The translations under genes and the position numbers were made by a program. DNA of 64,000 bases, from NCBI RefSeq assembly GCF_018687715.1, contig NC_056765.1:20413394-20477393 (forward strand), written 5' to 3'. The notes under the pieces were generated by a model that saw only the letters and a program-made list of their open reading frames with translations, did not search any database and was not told where the DNA came from. Below are positions 46,426 to 58,545 of the stretch, one piece after another. Source of the DNA: Carya illinoinensis. Its lineage: Eukaryota > Streptophyta > Magnoliopsida > Fagales > Juglandaceae. Position 1 is the stretch's first letter. Every line of letters starts with the position of its first letter.

Positions 46426-47129
46426 TTTACAAGAGGATTTTGATTTACTTAACAAATAGATATTGTTAGTTATTATTTTACTTTTTTTTTTATGTTGTAT
46501 AGAACGTCTAACTTCTTTTGGGATGTAATTAATGTATATTTTTATTTTTAGTGTTTGCTAGCCTCTTCATTGTTAATTATGTTTTCTTTTCATTATACTT
46601 AATGTTCAAGATAATAAAAAAATAACACTATCTTTAAAGTAATATTTATTTAACTAAAATATTTTTAAATTAATTACATAAAATTAATTTATGAATTTGT
46701 AAATATTTTAATCCATTGTAAATCATAATATATAATATATAGACATTCTTATTTACTTTGAAAATGATAAAAAATTAATAGAAAAAATATGTATTACTTT
46801 AATATTTTAGACCTGTTTAACAATATATTATTACAATTAAATAATCCCACTCGAACAAGGTAATAACCATTCGAACATATTATATTGCATTTGAATAAAT
46901 TAATTATCTGTTCGAATTAAATTTTATTAGTTTAAATGATTTAGACTTTTGGAGACGATCTAATTTGTCCCAGAATCTTCAGTTTGGATTAATATGTATC
47001 CATTGGATTTATAAGGTTTTCCATGTTTTGAGACAAAATTTAAGTTTTGTCTCTAAAAAGTACTTTTAAAGACGAAATAAATTTCATCCCTAACAAATTT
47101 CTTCCCTAAAAATTAAATTTGTTGTAGTG
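46426..47129. repeat. Right subterminal region and terminal repeat of the CACTA element
   Basis: Ends ...TTTGTTGTAGTG at 47129, the complement of the CACTA terminus. Upstream are ATTTCGTC/GTCTC words (46938-47060) and TTCGAA motifs (46849, 46869, 46912). These are the kind of repeated subterminal sites that CACTA transposases bind. The base triplets next to 31699 and 47129 (ACA, AGG) do not match, so these two ends do not belong to one insertion. Confidence 0.75.
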
Positions 47130-48160
47130 AGGAATCTCATGAAAGCCCAAAAGTTTTCATGAATTGACCTAATCGTGTAGGTTTTAGTCTGTTAGCATAG
47201 TCAGTTTTGCTACTCACTATGGTGCCATAAATACGATTTTATTTATTTGAAGTACTTGGAAGAGTGAGAATGAGAAATGGTATGTGTCATTAGTCTCAAA
47301 GGAGTATGTAGGATTTTATGGGACAATAAAAGCATTTTCGATTTCTGGAATAACGCTTGTTCAAAAATGCATTTTGAATTCTTTGAGGCACTTAGGAGTT
47401 GAACTTCGTAAAACGAAGTATGCTCCTAGTTTCGTATGAATATTTATGATTTTAAAGTGCAAAGTTATTTTCACTTTTTTTTCAGAGTGAGTAGTAGGCT
47501 CGGTGTTAGGTTAGAGAAGTTTTATTTGGACACTTGGCATCAAGAGGAACCATGAGATGAAAAATGTGAAGGAAATGAAGTTGTGTAATCATGCCACCTA
47601 AGCAAAACCCTATTCCATGCAACTATCCAATTTGTGTCAAACAAAGAGGGTTTCAACCTTAGAGAAACCCTAAACACTTGGAATCCAATTGAAACTCCAA
47701 AAGCTTAGAGAAAATAGAAACCCCAAATGGTTTCCCCAAACTCTAAAGTTTGCCTCCAAACCCTAAATAACCTGGTTTTAGCTTAGTTTTTAATCACTTG
47801 ATTAAATCACTTCCATATACTATTAGCCACTCAAATTCATGTTATTACATCCTTAATTATTCTGTTAAACCTTGGTAATTTATTGGGCCAAGAAAAATTA
47901 GATTTAGGTTTGATAGAAAAATCAAACCCCATTAAAACCCATTCGGTTAGGGCCCACAAAATTGAGTCACCAAGGCAAGGCTTATGGTGGAAGTTTCCCC
48001 CCTACCACAGCAATCCCATCATTGTTCAATGTAGACTCAAACAATGTTTGATGGGAAGGCCAAGAGACACTGATGCCTCCCTCTCGCACAGCAGCTGCTG
48101 GCAGAAAACTATGGACTAGTTTTGCCCCAGGTTTTGGCTAACACTCCATCACTCAAAGAG
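47130..48160 (+). repeat. Long LTR family F, copy 2, left part
   Basis: From about 47380 it matches 15360-16200 (GGCACTT..GAGTTGA, GGACACTTGGCA, repeated 'AACCCTAAA' stretches). It breaks at 48160, next to the TSD AAGAG of solo LTR L1, and continues at 61838. Its own left end could not be fixed. Confidence 0.65.
48156..48160. repeat. TSD of solo LTR L1, copy 1 (AAGAG)
   Basis: Exact match to AAGAG at 61838-61842, the other side of L1. Confidence 0.85.
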
Positions 48161-48769
48161 TGTAACAACCCTTCCGTAGGTAGAGATATTACTAACATTC
48201 ATAGCAAATGCCCGCTAAAGAGATAGATATCCTGAAATACCTCATTTATTGAAAACATCAAACTAAAACTAACATAATTGTTTATGAAACATGAAACTAA
48301 AAACATAAAGTAAAAACATAAATTAAACCTATGTGTGACTTTTTATTCAAATAACATAAAAGAAAACAATGTCCTTGCACTAGATCTACTCCTAGCCCTC
48401 TAGCTCTACGTTCTCACAATCATCATCTGTGACAGTTAAACATAGGAGGAAACAAAGAAACAAACAAAAATGAGTCGAATACACAATAAATAGCACATCA
48501 TATCGTTAAATATAACTTAGCTTACCATAGACTTAATTTTTGAAAGACTCTTCATAACATACATACATCATCATAGATTCACAATCTTACAGTAAACATA
48601 ACTTAATTTAATTCATACATATATCATCACAGAATTCACATAGCATATCTATTATTCATTAACATGAGGGGAATCATACACAATCATGGCAAACATGTAA
48701 CATAAATGCATAAATGACTGACTTCTTGCATTTTTTAACAATCATACATGACTTGTTATCTTTTCTTTC

Positions 48770-49215
48770 ACTTATCATGTGGTGGCTCACACTTGAGTCC
48801 GTGGCACCACATATATTCTCATAACATGGGGTGACACAAGCTTGAGTCTGTGTTTCACCTAACATATGGTAAACCACACTTAGGTCTGTGTCACCCCTTA
48901 ACATAGCATGGAGTGAAAGACGCTTAGGTCCGTGTTTCATTTAACATACGGTGAACCACGCTTAGGTCCCTGGAACCTCCTATCATAACTTGTGGTGAAC
49001 ACACTTAGATCTGTGTCACCCTTCAACATATCATGGAGTGAAACATAGACCTATAGCACTACGCTTAACATGTCCGTGTTTCACTTAGCATATGGTGAAC
49101 TAGACTTAGGTATGTAGCTCCTCTTATCATAAGTTGTGATGAGCATGCTTAAGTCCTTGTCACCCTTATCATAAGCTTTGGCGAACATGTTTAGGTCCAT
49201 GTGACCCTAACATCT
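48770..49215 (-). repeat. Diverged tandem array in L1, ~40-45 bp unit, about ten copies
   Basis: Units alternate CATATGGTGAACCACACTTAG and GGTCTGTGTCACCC/GTTTCAC-like words. Non-coding. Confidence 0.75.
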
Positions 49216-50793
49216 TATCTTTCTTATTGCATTAGAAGTTTGTTGGACTTCATGAATATTTCTAGCATGGCATATACTTGTACATAGCATAACATATCAT
49301 GACATGGCATGATGTGATTTGGACATAAACATTCCATGGCAAACATGATCTGAGTTTTATATGAACTTTACATGACATACTTGATATAAATACTTCATGA
49401 CATTACATAGCATATATAATTTAATCACTACATGAACATGGCATACATAATCTGGCTATTTTATTACATGCCATACTTGACTTAAATCACTACATGTACA
49501 TTTCATGGCTTCCATGTGATTTTAGTAATATTCACTCCATCAAATAATAAATTCATTCATATAAGAATAATGTCATAATTCATCAAAGATTGGGAAAGGA
49601 ATCTAACCTTGAATTAGCTTGTAGCATAGCGTAGATAGACATCATATTTTCATATACCATTAGAACATTTACAACACACATGCAATTATATGATCATACT
49701 AATTACCTCTTAGTGCTGCTTCCTAGTTCCTACGTCATAGCTCGTGGCCTATACGAGACACTAATCATTACTACTAGAAAAACGTGTCGTAGCATTCTAA
49801 ATATTTAAAATAATACTAAAGAGCTAATTTAATAAATATTCAATTATACAAAGATTACATAATATTATATTCATATCATATTACTATTCATATTCAATAG
49901 TACAAAGATTCAAAACTCATATCATATTACTTAATATTCTGCATAAACATATAACTTAATAGTTTTATAAAAATCTAGTTAAAGGTCAATTGTAATATTA
50001 ACTAAACTAATAGGCTAAGAATATAAAAAGAATACTTTAAAAATATACTTTAAAGTATGCTTAAAATCCTTTAAAAAAATAAGAAGGCCCAAGGCTCAAG
50101 TGAGGGGCCAGCCCACATATAGAAACATGAACATGGCATGGGCACTTAATGGCAAAAATGTAATTTTAACCAAAGGTTCTTCAAAAGGTGATTACGAGGG
50201 TATACATTCAGGGGCTTAAAGGGGCATAATGATAATATCAGAGTTTATTTGAGGGGCTTTGGGAAAGTCTGAAGTAAAGCAAATAAAAGAAATAAGGTAG
50301 CGTACAAGAGTGGCTTGTGACAAACTGACCGAGAGAAGAAGGAGACCCACTATGATGGTGGAGGTGGTTCAAGTTCGATGGCATCTCAGGGGTGGCTAGG
50401 AGTGATAGGAGACGCCAATGGGCTCCTTGGAATGGTGGTGTGACCCAAGAGAGAGTGAGAGAGTTAGAGAGAAAAGTTGTCAATACGAAAGCAGTGGAGG
50501 GAGAGGGAAGATTTTGGCATGGGCTTACTGAAAATCTATGGGTTTTTCAGGATTGGGCTGGTTGGCACTTTCTGTGGTGGCTGGGAGGTGATCCGACATG
50601 ATGGCTGCTTGGTTGGGGGAGTGATGGCTGCGATGGTGCTATTTGTGATGAGGGGCTTATGAGAATGAGTTTTCTTTTCAGGTTTTTTTTTTTGTGTTTA
50701 TTCTGAGAATCTCAGGGGAGGTTTTATAGATGAGAGGGAGGGAGGTCTCGTGAGTGATTTGGAGGGGTTTGAATTTGACTAGACTTTGGAAAA

Positions 50794-50798
50794 CTACT
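50794..50798. repeat. TSD of solo LTR L2, copy 1 (CTACT)
   Basis: Exact match to CTACT at 61548-61552. Confidence 0.88.
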
Positions 50799-51346
50799 TG
50801 TAACAACCCCGTCCTGGGAAGGGTGGAATTGCTACGTACCTACCTGTCTCTCTTCCTTTTCTTTCTTTCTCCTTATTTTTATTATTTTTTTCTAGTAATA
50901 TGTGATCAGCATAAACATGACACACGTGTACTCTAAATTTTTAATTTAATAAAGGAACACCTGATAGACATTCTATTCAAACATTCACCCATAAGAGACT
51001 TTCAGAGTCCATCATACTTTCATAAAAACCTAACTATTCTAGTTAAGAAATGACTCCATCTCTACTATACATACAAAAAGGCATTAAGTCAATGTATAAG
51101 GGTTTACCATCAACTCACCATAACGGTTACACCATATCAAAAGATACATGGTTTAAAGTCAAACCCGACGAAACATCCTGACAAGGGACCCATCCCAACA
51201 TAAAAACAACATCCATAAACATAACCAATCATCATGTAAGGTCAAACCAACAGGGAAGACACTAAGTGCTTGCCTCTCTCTATGCAGTAATGCCCTGCTC
51301 CCAGCCTCTTCGTCATTACTTAGACGTTTAAAACATAAACATAAAG

Positions 51347-51361
51347 TGAGTCTAATACTCA
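51347..51361 (-). other. Hairpin TGAGT...ACTCA in L2
   Basis: A 5-bp perfect stem with a 5-base loop. On the minus strand it is preceded by GCTTACTGAG. It is equivalent to 48471-48485 in L1, where one arm has a mismatch, and to hairpins in two other LTRs. Confidence 0.5.
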
Positions 51362-51454
51362 GTAAGCAGTACATCATGCTGTTAACGTACTAATAATCTA
51401 TTCTTTTTCTTTTGAAAACATGCATACATAAAAATTTTGAGAATTTGACAATGC

Positions 51455-51600
51455 TTTCATGCATAAACATATTAAGAAATAAGTCACACTTTCATTCATA
51501 AACATTTAAACAATACTTTCATGCATAACATTTAAACAATACTTTCATGCATAACATTTAATCAATACTTTCAGGCATAACATTACATTCATGTTTCACT
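51455..51600. repeat. Short tandem repeat, CTTTCATGCATAACATTTAAACAATA
   Basis: Several ~30-base units inside L2 with small changes. Non-coding. Confidence 0.75.
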
Positions 51601-53289
51601 TTCATTTTGGCTGGTATACACTATTACGCCCCGTGTGTTGGGGTTAGCGGTTTTTTGGATCTAATTCCACCTTTGGCCACAGGTTGGGAATCCTTTCGTC
51701 AAGGGGACAGCACTGGGTGCACGACCAGTACTACTTACTTAGCATTGCAATTTTCCCAGTTCTTTGGTACCATCATTCATTTATCAGTTATGGCCATTAC
51801 ATAGTTTTATACATTAAAAGATTCATTTCCTTTCAATCATTTCTTTCTTTCACTCAATCCTTTTCATTTACCAGTTCATTCATGAAAAAAAAAACGCCGT
51901 TTAAAAGAATAAGCTTAAACATCATATTTCATGCTGTTATCTATTTTCATACCTTAACGTTCTTTTCATTTCTTTCTTTTCTTTGCAATCAAACAATTTC
52001 GTTATCTTTTCTTAGTCTAGTGCGTATGCATTTATTTATGAAAAAGAGCATTTCATGTCATGTTATGTATAAGTAAGACATTAGTTATTTGAGAGAGCTT
52101 GTATGAAAATCTCATGATTTAGAATCTATGTGCATGCAATACCTTATACACATACAAACAATTATAATCAATAGGGTGCTTAACAAGGGCTACCAAGAAA
52201 GGCTTGTACATAATATATACATTTATTCTTTCTTTAGAAGAACCTTTGAAAAGAGAGAGATATTCTTTCATAAGAGAACTTTGTGTAAGATGCATAGTCA
52301 TAGCTACTTACCTCAATATGCCTCCATACCTCCAACGTCAATAGGTCCTATTCCAATAAATAATAAATGTGTTAGTACTCATTCAACATCCTTTAGGCCT
52401 CCCTTTAAACGAGAAAGCCAAAATATTATAAATCTAACGTCCCATTCTACCCTTAGCGTTACCTCAAGTAACTAACCTCTCTCTAACCCTTACAAGAGTA
52501 ACATAATTAATACTAAAGCATGCTAGCTGTCCATAAAAGGGCCACTTGGGTATTTTATATGAAAAGGTAGTTGAAAACTCATGGGCTTAACAAGATTTAG
52601 TTGATTTAGGCTTACTTTGTAATGGAAGTAAAGGATCAAATTCGAAAAATGATTAGTAAGGCTTTAAAATAAATCTAGGCATCTCGAATAGGCTAAATAA
52701 ATTCTAAGAATTGTGCCCCTTTTTAAAATAGTTAGTTGTGTCCCTTATTAGAAGGGCTACATTACATGTAAATGGGCTTTTGGGTTGGTAGGAAATAAAT
52801 TGAGAAAGAGCAAAGCCAAGGACAGATTTAGGTATCAACATAGGGCATTTATAAAACTTTTCTGCTTATTGGACAGCTTACACACTAGCACTTTTGCACA
52901 ACTAACCATTCACTTCTAATACCAACTTAGGCTGGAAATCTAGGAACATAAGCATAATAAATAGCCTAGTTAACATGCATTATTTAATTAAGTATAACAT
53001 AGAGAATAGCAAGAATAACCCATTAAGTAACTTTAAAACCTTTAAACACTTAAGCTTATACTTTACTCGCTTAATACCTTTCAAAAGCAAGTTACAAAAA
53101 TTTCAATGAACCAAGCAAAACCTCTAAACTAAATCTCAACACAATACACATGGCATCAACATATATATATATATATATATCAAAAGATCAACTAACATCA
53201 CTTATGACTAATCACGTTAATTAGCAAAAATACTATTTTTGAATCATAGGAAAATATGTAGCACAAACTACCTCAATATTTTAGCAACA

Positions 53290-53294
53290 TAGCA
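53290..53294. repeat. TSD of gypsy element, copy 1 (TAGCA)
   Basis: 4/5 identical to TAGAA at 60572-60576. One mismatch is expected for an old insertion. Confidence 0.65.
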
Positions 53295-54860
53295 TGTGAT
53301 ACCCTGTTTTTACATGTATTTTCATTGAAGGAGTTTTTTAATTTAATTAATATATTAGTTATTTTATTTTAAATTATTATATTTTAATTGGTTTTATTTT
53401 AGTTTGATGTGGTGTTTAATTTATTTTAGTCGTTTTATGATTTTTAAAATTGTTTTTGTTGGATCAGTTTTTGGACTCTAGAGGTGAGGACTGGACCTCA
53501 TTTTCTTTCTCCATCTTTTCTTTTCTCTTTTTCTATTTTTTCCCTTTTTCCTTTTTTCTTTCCTTTTTTCTTTCTTTTCTTCTTTCTTTCTTTTCTTCTT
53601 CTTCCTTTCCTTTCCTCCCGCACGCTGCTCTTCTCTCCCTTTTCTTTTCTTCTTCTTTTTCCTTTCCTTTCCTTTCCTTTGCTTCAGCCACCACCGCCAT
53701 CCGGCCGACGTGGCTGACATCGCCCCCACTGGTCGACTCCCCTCCTGCCGGCGCACCTCCCCACCAAAAATAAGCCCCTCCTGTGCCATCGTTAACCACC
53801 TAGAGCCCATCTAAGCCGTGAGGTTTTTGGCCTTTTCCGGTGCCGTCGCTCCACCTCCGGCCACCATCTTTTCACCACTTCATCCCCTATCTCTTGCCAT
53901 CCTAACCCACCCATTTTAGGCCCCGATCCATTATCGGAGCAACTCCCACGAGCTCAACTCCGATTTGCTCTTTTTTCGCTTCCACTGCCACCCACGGCCA
54001 AAACTCACTTCCATTAACTTCATAAACATCTCTAGGCCATTTCCTATCAATTCCAATTCTCGGTTTGTCCCCGTTCGAAAGTGGATATTTTACTACTCAT
54101 GGCTACAGTGTAAAATACATTGTTACGTTGCTTTTTCTCTGCCATTTGCAACGTCGTGATCATTTGAAAAATACCTTATAGCGCTGTAAGTATTTTCCAA
54201 ACTCTATTTTAGATTTAAATATATTTTTACTCTTACAATAAATTATTTGACTGGTTGGTTGATTCCAGACTGAGTCCGAGGAGTTCGGGGGTCGGATGGA
54301 TTGAGGATGAAGTTGTTTGGTTTTGTTGATTTTGTGATTGGTTGGTTAATCTGTATCTTGAGGTGTGCATGGCATGATGCATTCATGTGCATTTATTAAA
54401 TTGAGAAAAACTAGTGTTATTTGTGTAAATGGATTTTCGAGTGCGTGTGTATCACGACCTCAAGCTGAGATGGGGTATTATCTCGGTGGAGCTCCTCTGG
54501 TCACTCGGAAGTGTAATATACTGAGTGACATCCCCTGGGTTGTCGCTGGGCGACAACGGGAGTGGGCGGGATGGTAACACTTTCGTACCGACTCCGTGGC
54601 CCTTCATTGGCGAGGGCTAGAGGATGCTTGGCTACGTACACGCAGTGTACGGAACTGGGCATCGCTTGTTGTGAAGTCACACGCATGGTCGTTACTCGTG
54701 GTGTGACGATGGGAGCCAGGGTGTGCAGATGACCCCTAGGGGAGGTCATGGTGCATTCGGATTAATTGGTTATTGAATTGAGTTGGATTTGGGCCAAATG
54801 AGACTTTTGGCGTGAGTTGGAAAGTAATACGTTTTTGGGGCCAAATGGGATTTTTGGCGT
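53295..54860 (+). repeat. 5' LTR (copy C), 3' truncated
   Basis: Starts TGTGATACCCTG and matches LTR D up to about 60102, where the match ends abruptly. The CT-rich stretch (53510-53690) and later frames are not genes. Confidence 0.88.
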
Positions 54861-54973
54861 ACTTGGTGGAAGAACAAATCAGAGGCAAACAGTGCAAGCT
54901 CAGGTTTATACTGTTACACCCGGAGATGTTGATGATGAGGCACCAGCGACCCATGATGCTGGAGTGATTACAG
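54861..54973 (+). pseudogene. Remnant of gag C-terminus
   Basis: Directly after the truncated LTR. Encodes a linker of the type found between gag and protease in Tekay elements (RQTVQAQVYTVTPGDVDDEA ... GVITG). It ends at ACAG, followed by GTATGG. Confidence 0.65.
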
Positions 54974-55067
54974 GTATGGATCTAATTTAATTTAATTTTT
55001 GATTTGATTTTTGGTGTGTTTTGGTTTCCTCGTATTTGGATTTCATTGGTTAATGTGATTGGTTCAG
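54974..55067 (+). other. 94-bp intron-like interval between gag end and protease
   Basis: Begins GTATGG after ACAG and ends GGTTCAG. It is T-rich (about 50% T), contains stops, and is 94 bases long, which is not a multiple of three. Leaving it out puts the gag end in phase with the protease. These are features of a plant spliceosomal intron. Introns are known in Ogre-type gypsy elements; I know of none that is standard in Tekay. No RNA evidence is available here. Confidence 0.5.
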
Positions 55068-58000
55068 GGAGAGTCCGTTTATATGAATTTTATGCTTGCA
55101 CTTTGTTTGATTCAGGTGCATCTCAGTCTTTTGTATCTTCCACTTTCGCTCGGATATGTAATCTGGTTATGGGACCTTTGCCAAAGTCATTGGTAGTGGC
55201 TCTACCAAATGGTGAAGTGGTGTGGTGTTCCAAAGTTGCTTTGGGTTGCCCTTTGAATTTTGGTGGAAGGTTTCTGGATGCAGATTTGGTTGTATTTAAG
55301 CTGCTGGGATTTGATATCATCCTTGGGATGGATTGGTTATATCGATATTCTGCGAGTATTAATTGCAGAAGTCGGGTAATTAGCTTTCAGCTCCCAAATG
55401 GTGATTATTTGGAATTTGCAGGGAGTAAGCTAAAAGAAAAGCTGATAGTTATATCGGCAATTCAAGCAAGAAGAGAGATTGCATGTGGAGCGGATGCTTT
55501 CTTAGTCCAAATGGTGTCTATGCTGTTTGAGAATAAGTCATTGGTAGATATCTCAGTTGTGGAAGAGTTCGCTGACGTGTTTGTGGATGACTTGCTTGGG
55601 CTACCCCCTGTTCGTGAAATGGAGTTTGTTATTGACTTGGAACCTGGAGCGGCCCCTATACATAAAGCTCCTTATCGTATGACACTAGCTGAATTAAAAG
55701 AGTTGAAGGTTCAGTTGCAAGAGTTGGTGGATAAGGGGTTTATTCAACCAAGTATTTCGCCTTGGGGTGCTCCAGTGCTGTTTGTTAAAAAGAAAGATGG
55801 TACCTCAGAATGTGCATTGATTATCAGGAACTAAATAAGGTGACCATCAAGAATAAGTATCCTCTTCCACAGATCGACGATTTGTTTGATCAGCTTCAAG
55901 GAGTAGCTGTGTTCTCGAAGATTGATTTGAGGTCAGGATACTACCAGTTGAGGATAAGGGATAAGGATATACCAAAAACTACTTTCAGATCAAGATATGG
56001 GCATTATGAATTTAAGATGATGCCATTTGGGTTAGTCAATGACCCTGTCACTTTTATGGATTTAATGAATCAGGTATTTTGACCTTATTTGGATTCCTTT
56101 GTGGTAGTCTTCATTGATGATATTTTAATTTATTCCCGAGATTTTGAAGAGCATGTTTATCATCTTCATCTAGTTCTTGAGAAATTAAGAGAACACCAGT
56201 TGTATGCCAAACTCGGCAAATGTGAATTTTGGTTGGAGGAAGTCAGATTTCTTGGTCATGTGATTTCCTGAGATGGGGTGGCTGTTGATCCTAGTAAGGT
56301 GGAAGCTATTTTGTCATGGCAGCATCCGACGACCGTGCGTGAGATCCGGAGTTTCTTGGGGCTTGCCGGATAGTACTGAAGATTTGTGGAGGGATTTTCT
56401 CGCTTATCCAGGCCTCTCACTACTTTGACTAGGAAGAATGCAGAATTTATTTGGCCAGACAAGTGTGAGAGGAGTTTCCAAGAATTGAAGAACAGATTGA
56501 CAACTGCACCAGTGTTGGCACTTCCAGAACCGCATAAGCCATTTGTAGTTTTCAGCGATGCATCTAAATTTGGATTGGGATGTGTCCTTATGCAGGAGGG
56601 ATGGGTTGTTGCTTATGCATCTCGTCAGCTAAAGGATCATGAGAAGAATTATCTGATGCATGATTTAGAATTGGTTGCGATTGTGTTTGCTCTTAAGATC
56701 TGGCGGCACTTTTTGTATGGAGAAGTTTGCGAAGTATACACCAATCATAAGAGCTTGAAGCACTTGTTTTCCAAGAAGAATCTAAACATGAGGCAGAGGC
56801 GATGGCTAGAGTTAATCAGTGATTACTAGTGCGAGATCAAGTATCATCCGGGGAAGGCAAATATAGTTGTTGATGCTTTGAGTCGAAAGTCGCACTTGGA
56901 CGATGAAGCCGAATCGTCAGGATTGGATTCTTTACTTTGCGGGATGAGAAGACTCCTTATTGAAAGTTCACAGCAAGAGGAGATATTATCTTCAATTCTT
57001 GATATTCGAGTAGCTGATTTTGAGGAATTGAAGACTCTTTAAAGGAAGGATCCGAAGCTATTGGATATCAGAAAAAGAGTCAGAAAATCTCGAGGGTCGT
57101 TGCATTATAGTATGGATAAAGATGGAATTCTTCAGTTTCGAGATCGTAGAGTGGTCCCCAAAGATTCAGAATTCAAGGAGCGAATTATGGCAGAAGCTCA
57201 TGCGGCCCCTTATTCAGTTCATCTTGGCAGTATGAAGATGTACCGAGACTTGAAGAAAAATTATTGGTGGGAAGGAATGAAGAAGGATATTGCCTTGTAT
57301 ATCGAGAGATGTCACACATGCCATCAAGTCAAGGCCGAGCATCAAAGACCCGCTGGTATACTCCAACCCCTCCCTATTCCTAAGTGGAAGTGGGACGACA
57401 TAACGATGGATTTTGTAGTGGGCTTACCGAGGACTCCTAGTGGAAAGAACTCGGTTTGGGTTTGTTGACCGGTTAGCTAAGAGTGCTCATTTCTTGACTG
57501 TTAATAATACTAATTCCTTGGGTAAGTTGACTTGCTTGTACGTAAAGGAGATAGTGCGGTTGCATGGCATATCAATGAGTATTGTATCGGATCGGGACCC
57601 AAGGTTCACATCTCAGTTTTGGAAAAATTTGCAAGTAGCATTGGGTACTAAGTTGAAGTTCAGTACTGCATATCACCCTCAGAAGGAAGGTCAATCAGAG
57701 CGCACTATTCAAACCCCTGAAGATATGTTGCGAGCATGTGTTATGGAATTTCAAGGGAGTTGGGAAAATCACTTGCGGCTTATAATAATAGCTTCCATGC
57801 GTCCATCCAGATGGCTCCTTATGAAGCTCTTTATGGGAGGAAGTACAGATCGCCATTGTGTTGGGATAAAGTCGGGGAGAATAAAATAGTTGGGCCCGAA
57901 ATAATTCAAGAGATGCAAAATCAAGTCCGGATTATAAGGAATAAAATGGCGACAACTCAGAGTCGTCAGAAAAGCTAAGCAGATACAAAGAGGAGAGAGT

Positions 58001-58434
58001 TATCTTTTGAAGAAGGTGATTGGGTTTATCTCAAAGCCTCTCCCATGAAAAGAGTTAAACGTTTTGGTAAAAGGAGGAAATTGGATCCGAGGTATGTTGG
58101 CCCTTTTCAGATTTTGGAGAAGGTAGGGTCCGTCACTTATAGAGTTGCATTGCCAGAATATTTTGAGAAAATTCACGATGTCTTCCATGTATCATCCTTG
58201 AAAAAGATTTTTGGACAACAAGAGCCGCACTTTGTCGACCTAGAGCGTATTCAGTTGCAACCAGACCTTACTTATGAGGTTGTTCCTTCTCAGATTATGG
58301 ATTGAAAAGAGCAAAAGTTGAGATCCAAGACGATACCTCTGGTAAAGGTGGTATGGGGAGATCCATTAGCTCAAGATTTCTCTTGGGAGAGACTAGGAGA
58401 CATGAGAGAGCAGTACCCCTATTTGTTTGAGTAA
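55068..58434 (+). pseudogene. Gypsy pol: protease, RT, RNase H, integrase, chromodomain (broken)
   Basis: Protease DSGAS at 55109. RT from ~55770 ([11 protein letters not shown]) through [12 protein letters not shown] (55810) to [11 protein letters not shown] with FIDD at 56110-56121. RNase [11 protein letters not shown] (~56550). Integrase with a His/Cys finger (CHTC, 57310-57321), catalytic Asp in WDDITMDFVVG (~57391), Asp in VSDRDPRF (~57586) and Glu in GQSERTIQ (~57691). The chromodomain is near 58240-58434 (LTYEVVPSQIMD ... YPYLFE, stop at 58432). Known breaks: a one-base deletion near 55804, stops at 56080, 56269, ~56371, ~56827 and ~57040, a shift near 57465, and others. Catalytic motifs are mostly kept, but no full polyprotein can be made. 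Confidence 0.93.
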
Positions 58435-58532
58435 ATGACGGTACGTTTCTTAAACTTGGTCTTAGTGGAATCATGTGGCTTGCATCAAGTTAGAGTTTGA
58501 TCTTGCAAATTTTGAGGAAGAAATTTGTTTTT

Positions 58533-58545
58533 AAGGGGGAGAGGA
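58533..58545 (+). promoter_or_regulatory. Polypurine tract of the gypsy element
   Basis: AAGGGGGAGAGGA immediately before the 3' LTR start TGTGATACCCC. Plus-strand DNA synthesis primer site. Confidence 0.9.

Larger units (their letters stand above)
35736..47129 (-). mobile_element. CACTA (En/Spm) DNA transposon, decayed
   Basis: The right terminus reads CACTACAACAAATTT on the minus strand, ending at 47129, followed inward by GTCTC/ATTTCGTC-type subterminal words and many TTCGAA motifs. It encodes a plant CACTA transposase on the minus strand (42415-35773) and a second divergent frame (45308-46425). A ~88-bp minisatellite lies upstream of the transposase. A 2362-bp LTR-like insertion interrupts the transposase. 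The left terminus is not seen; the probable solo LTR at 33030-35735 sits where it should begin. Confidence 0.8.

Noticed and set aside
31699..47129. A single CACTA element spanning both CACTA-type ends
   Set aside because: RTM2-like exon 1 (32207-32312) lies between the ends and splices exactly to exon 2 outside them, and the flanking triplets (ACA and AGG) do not match.
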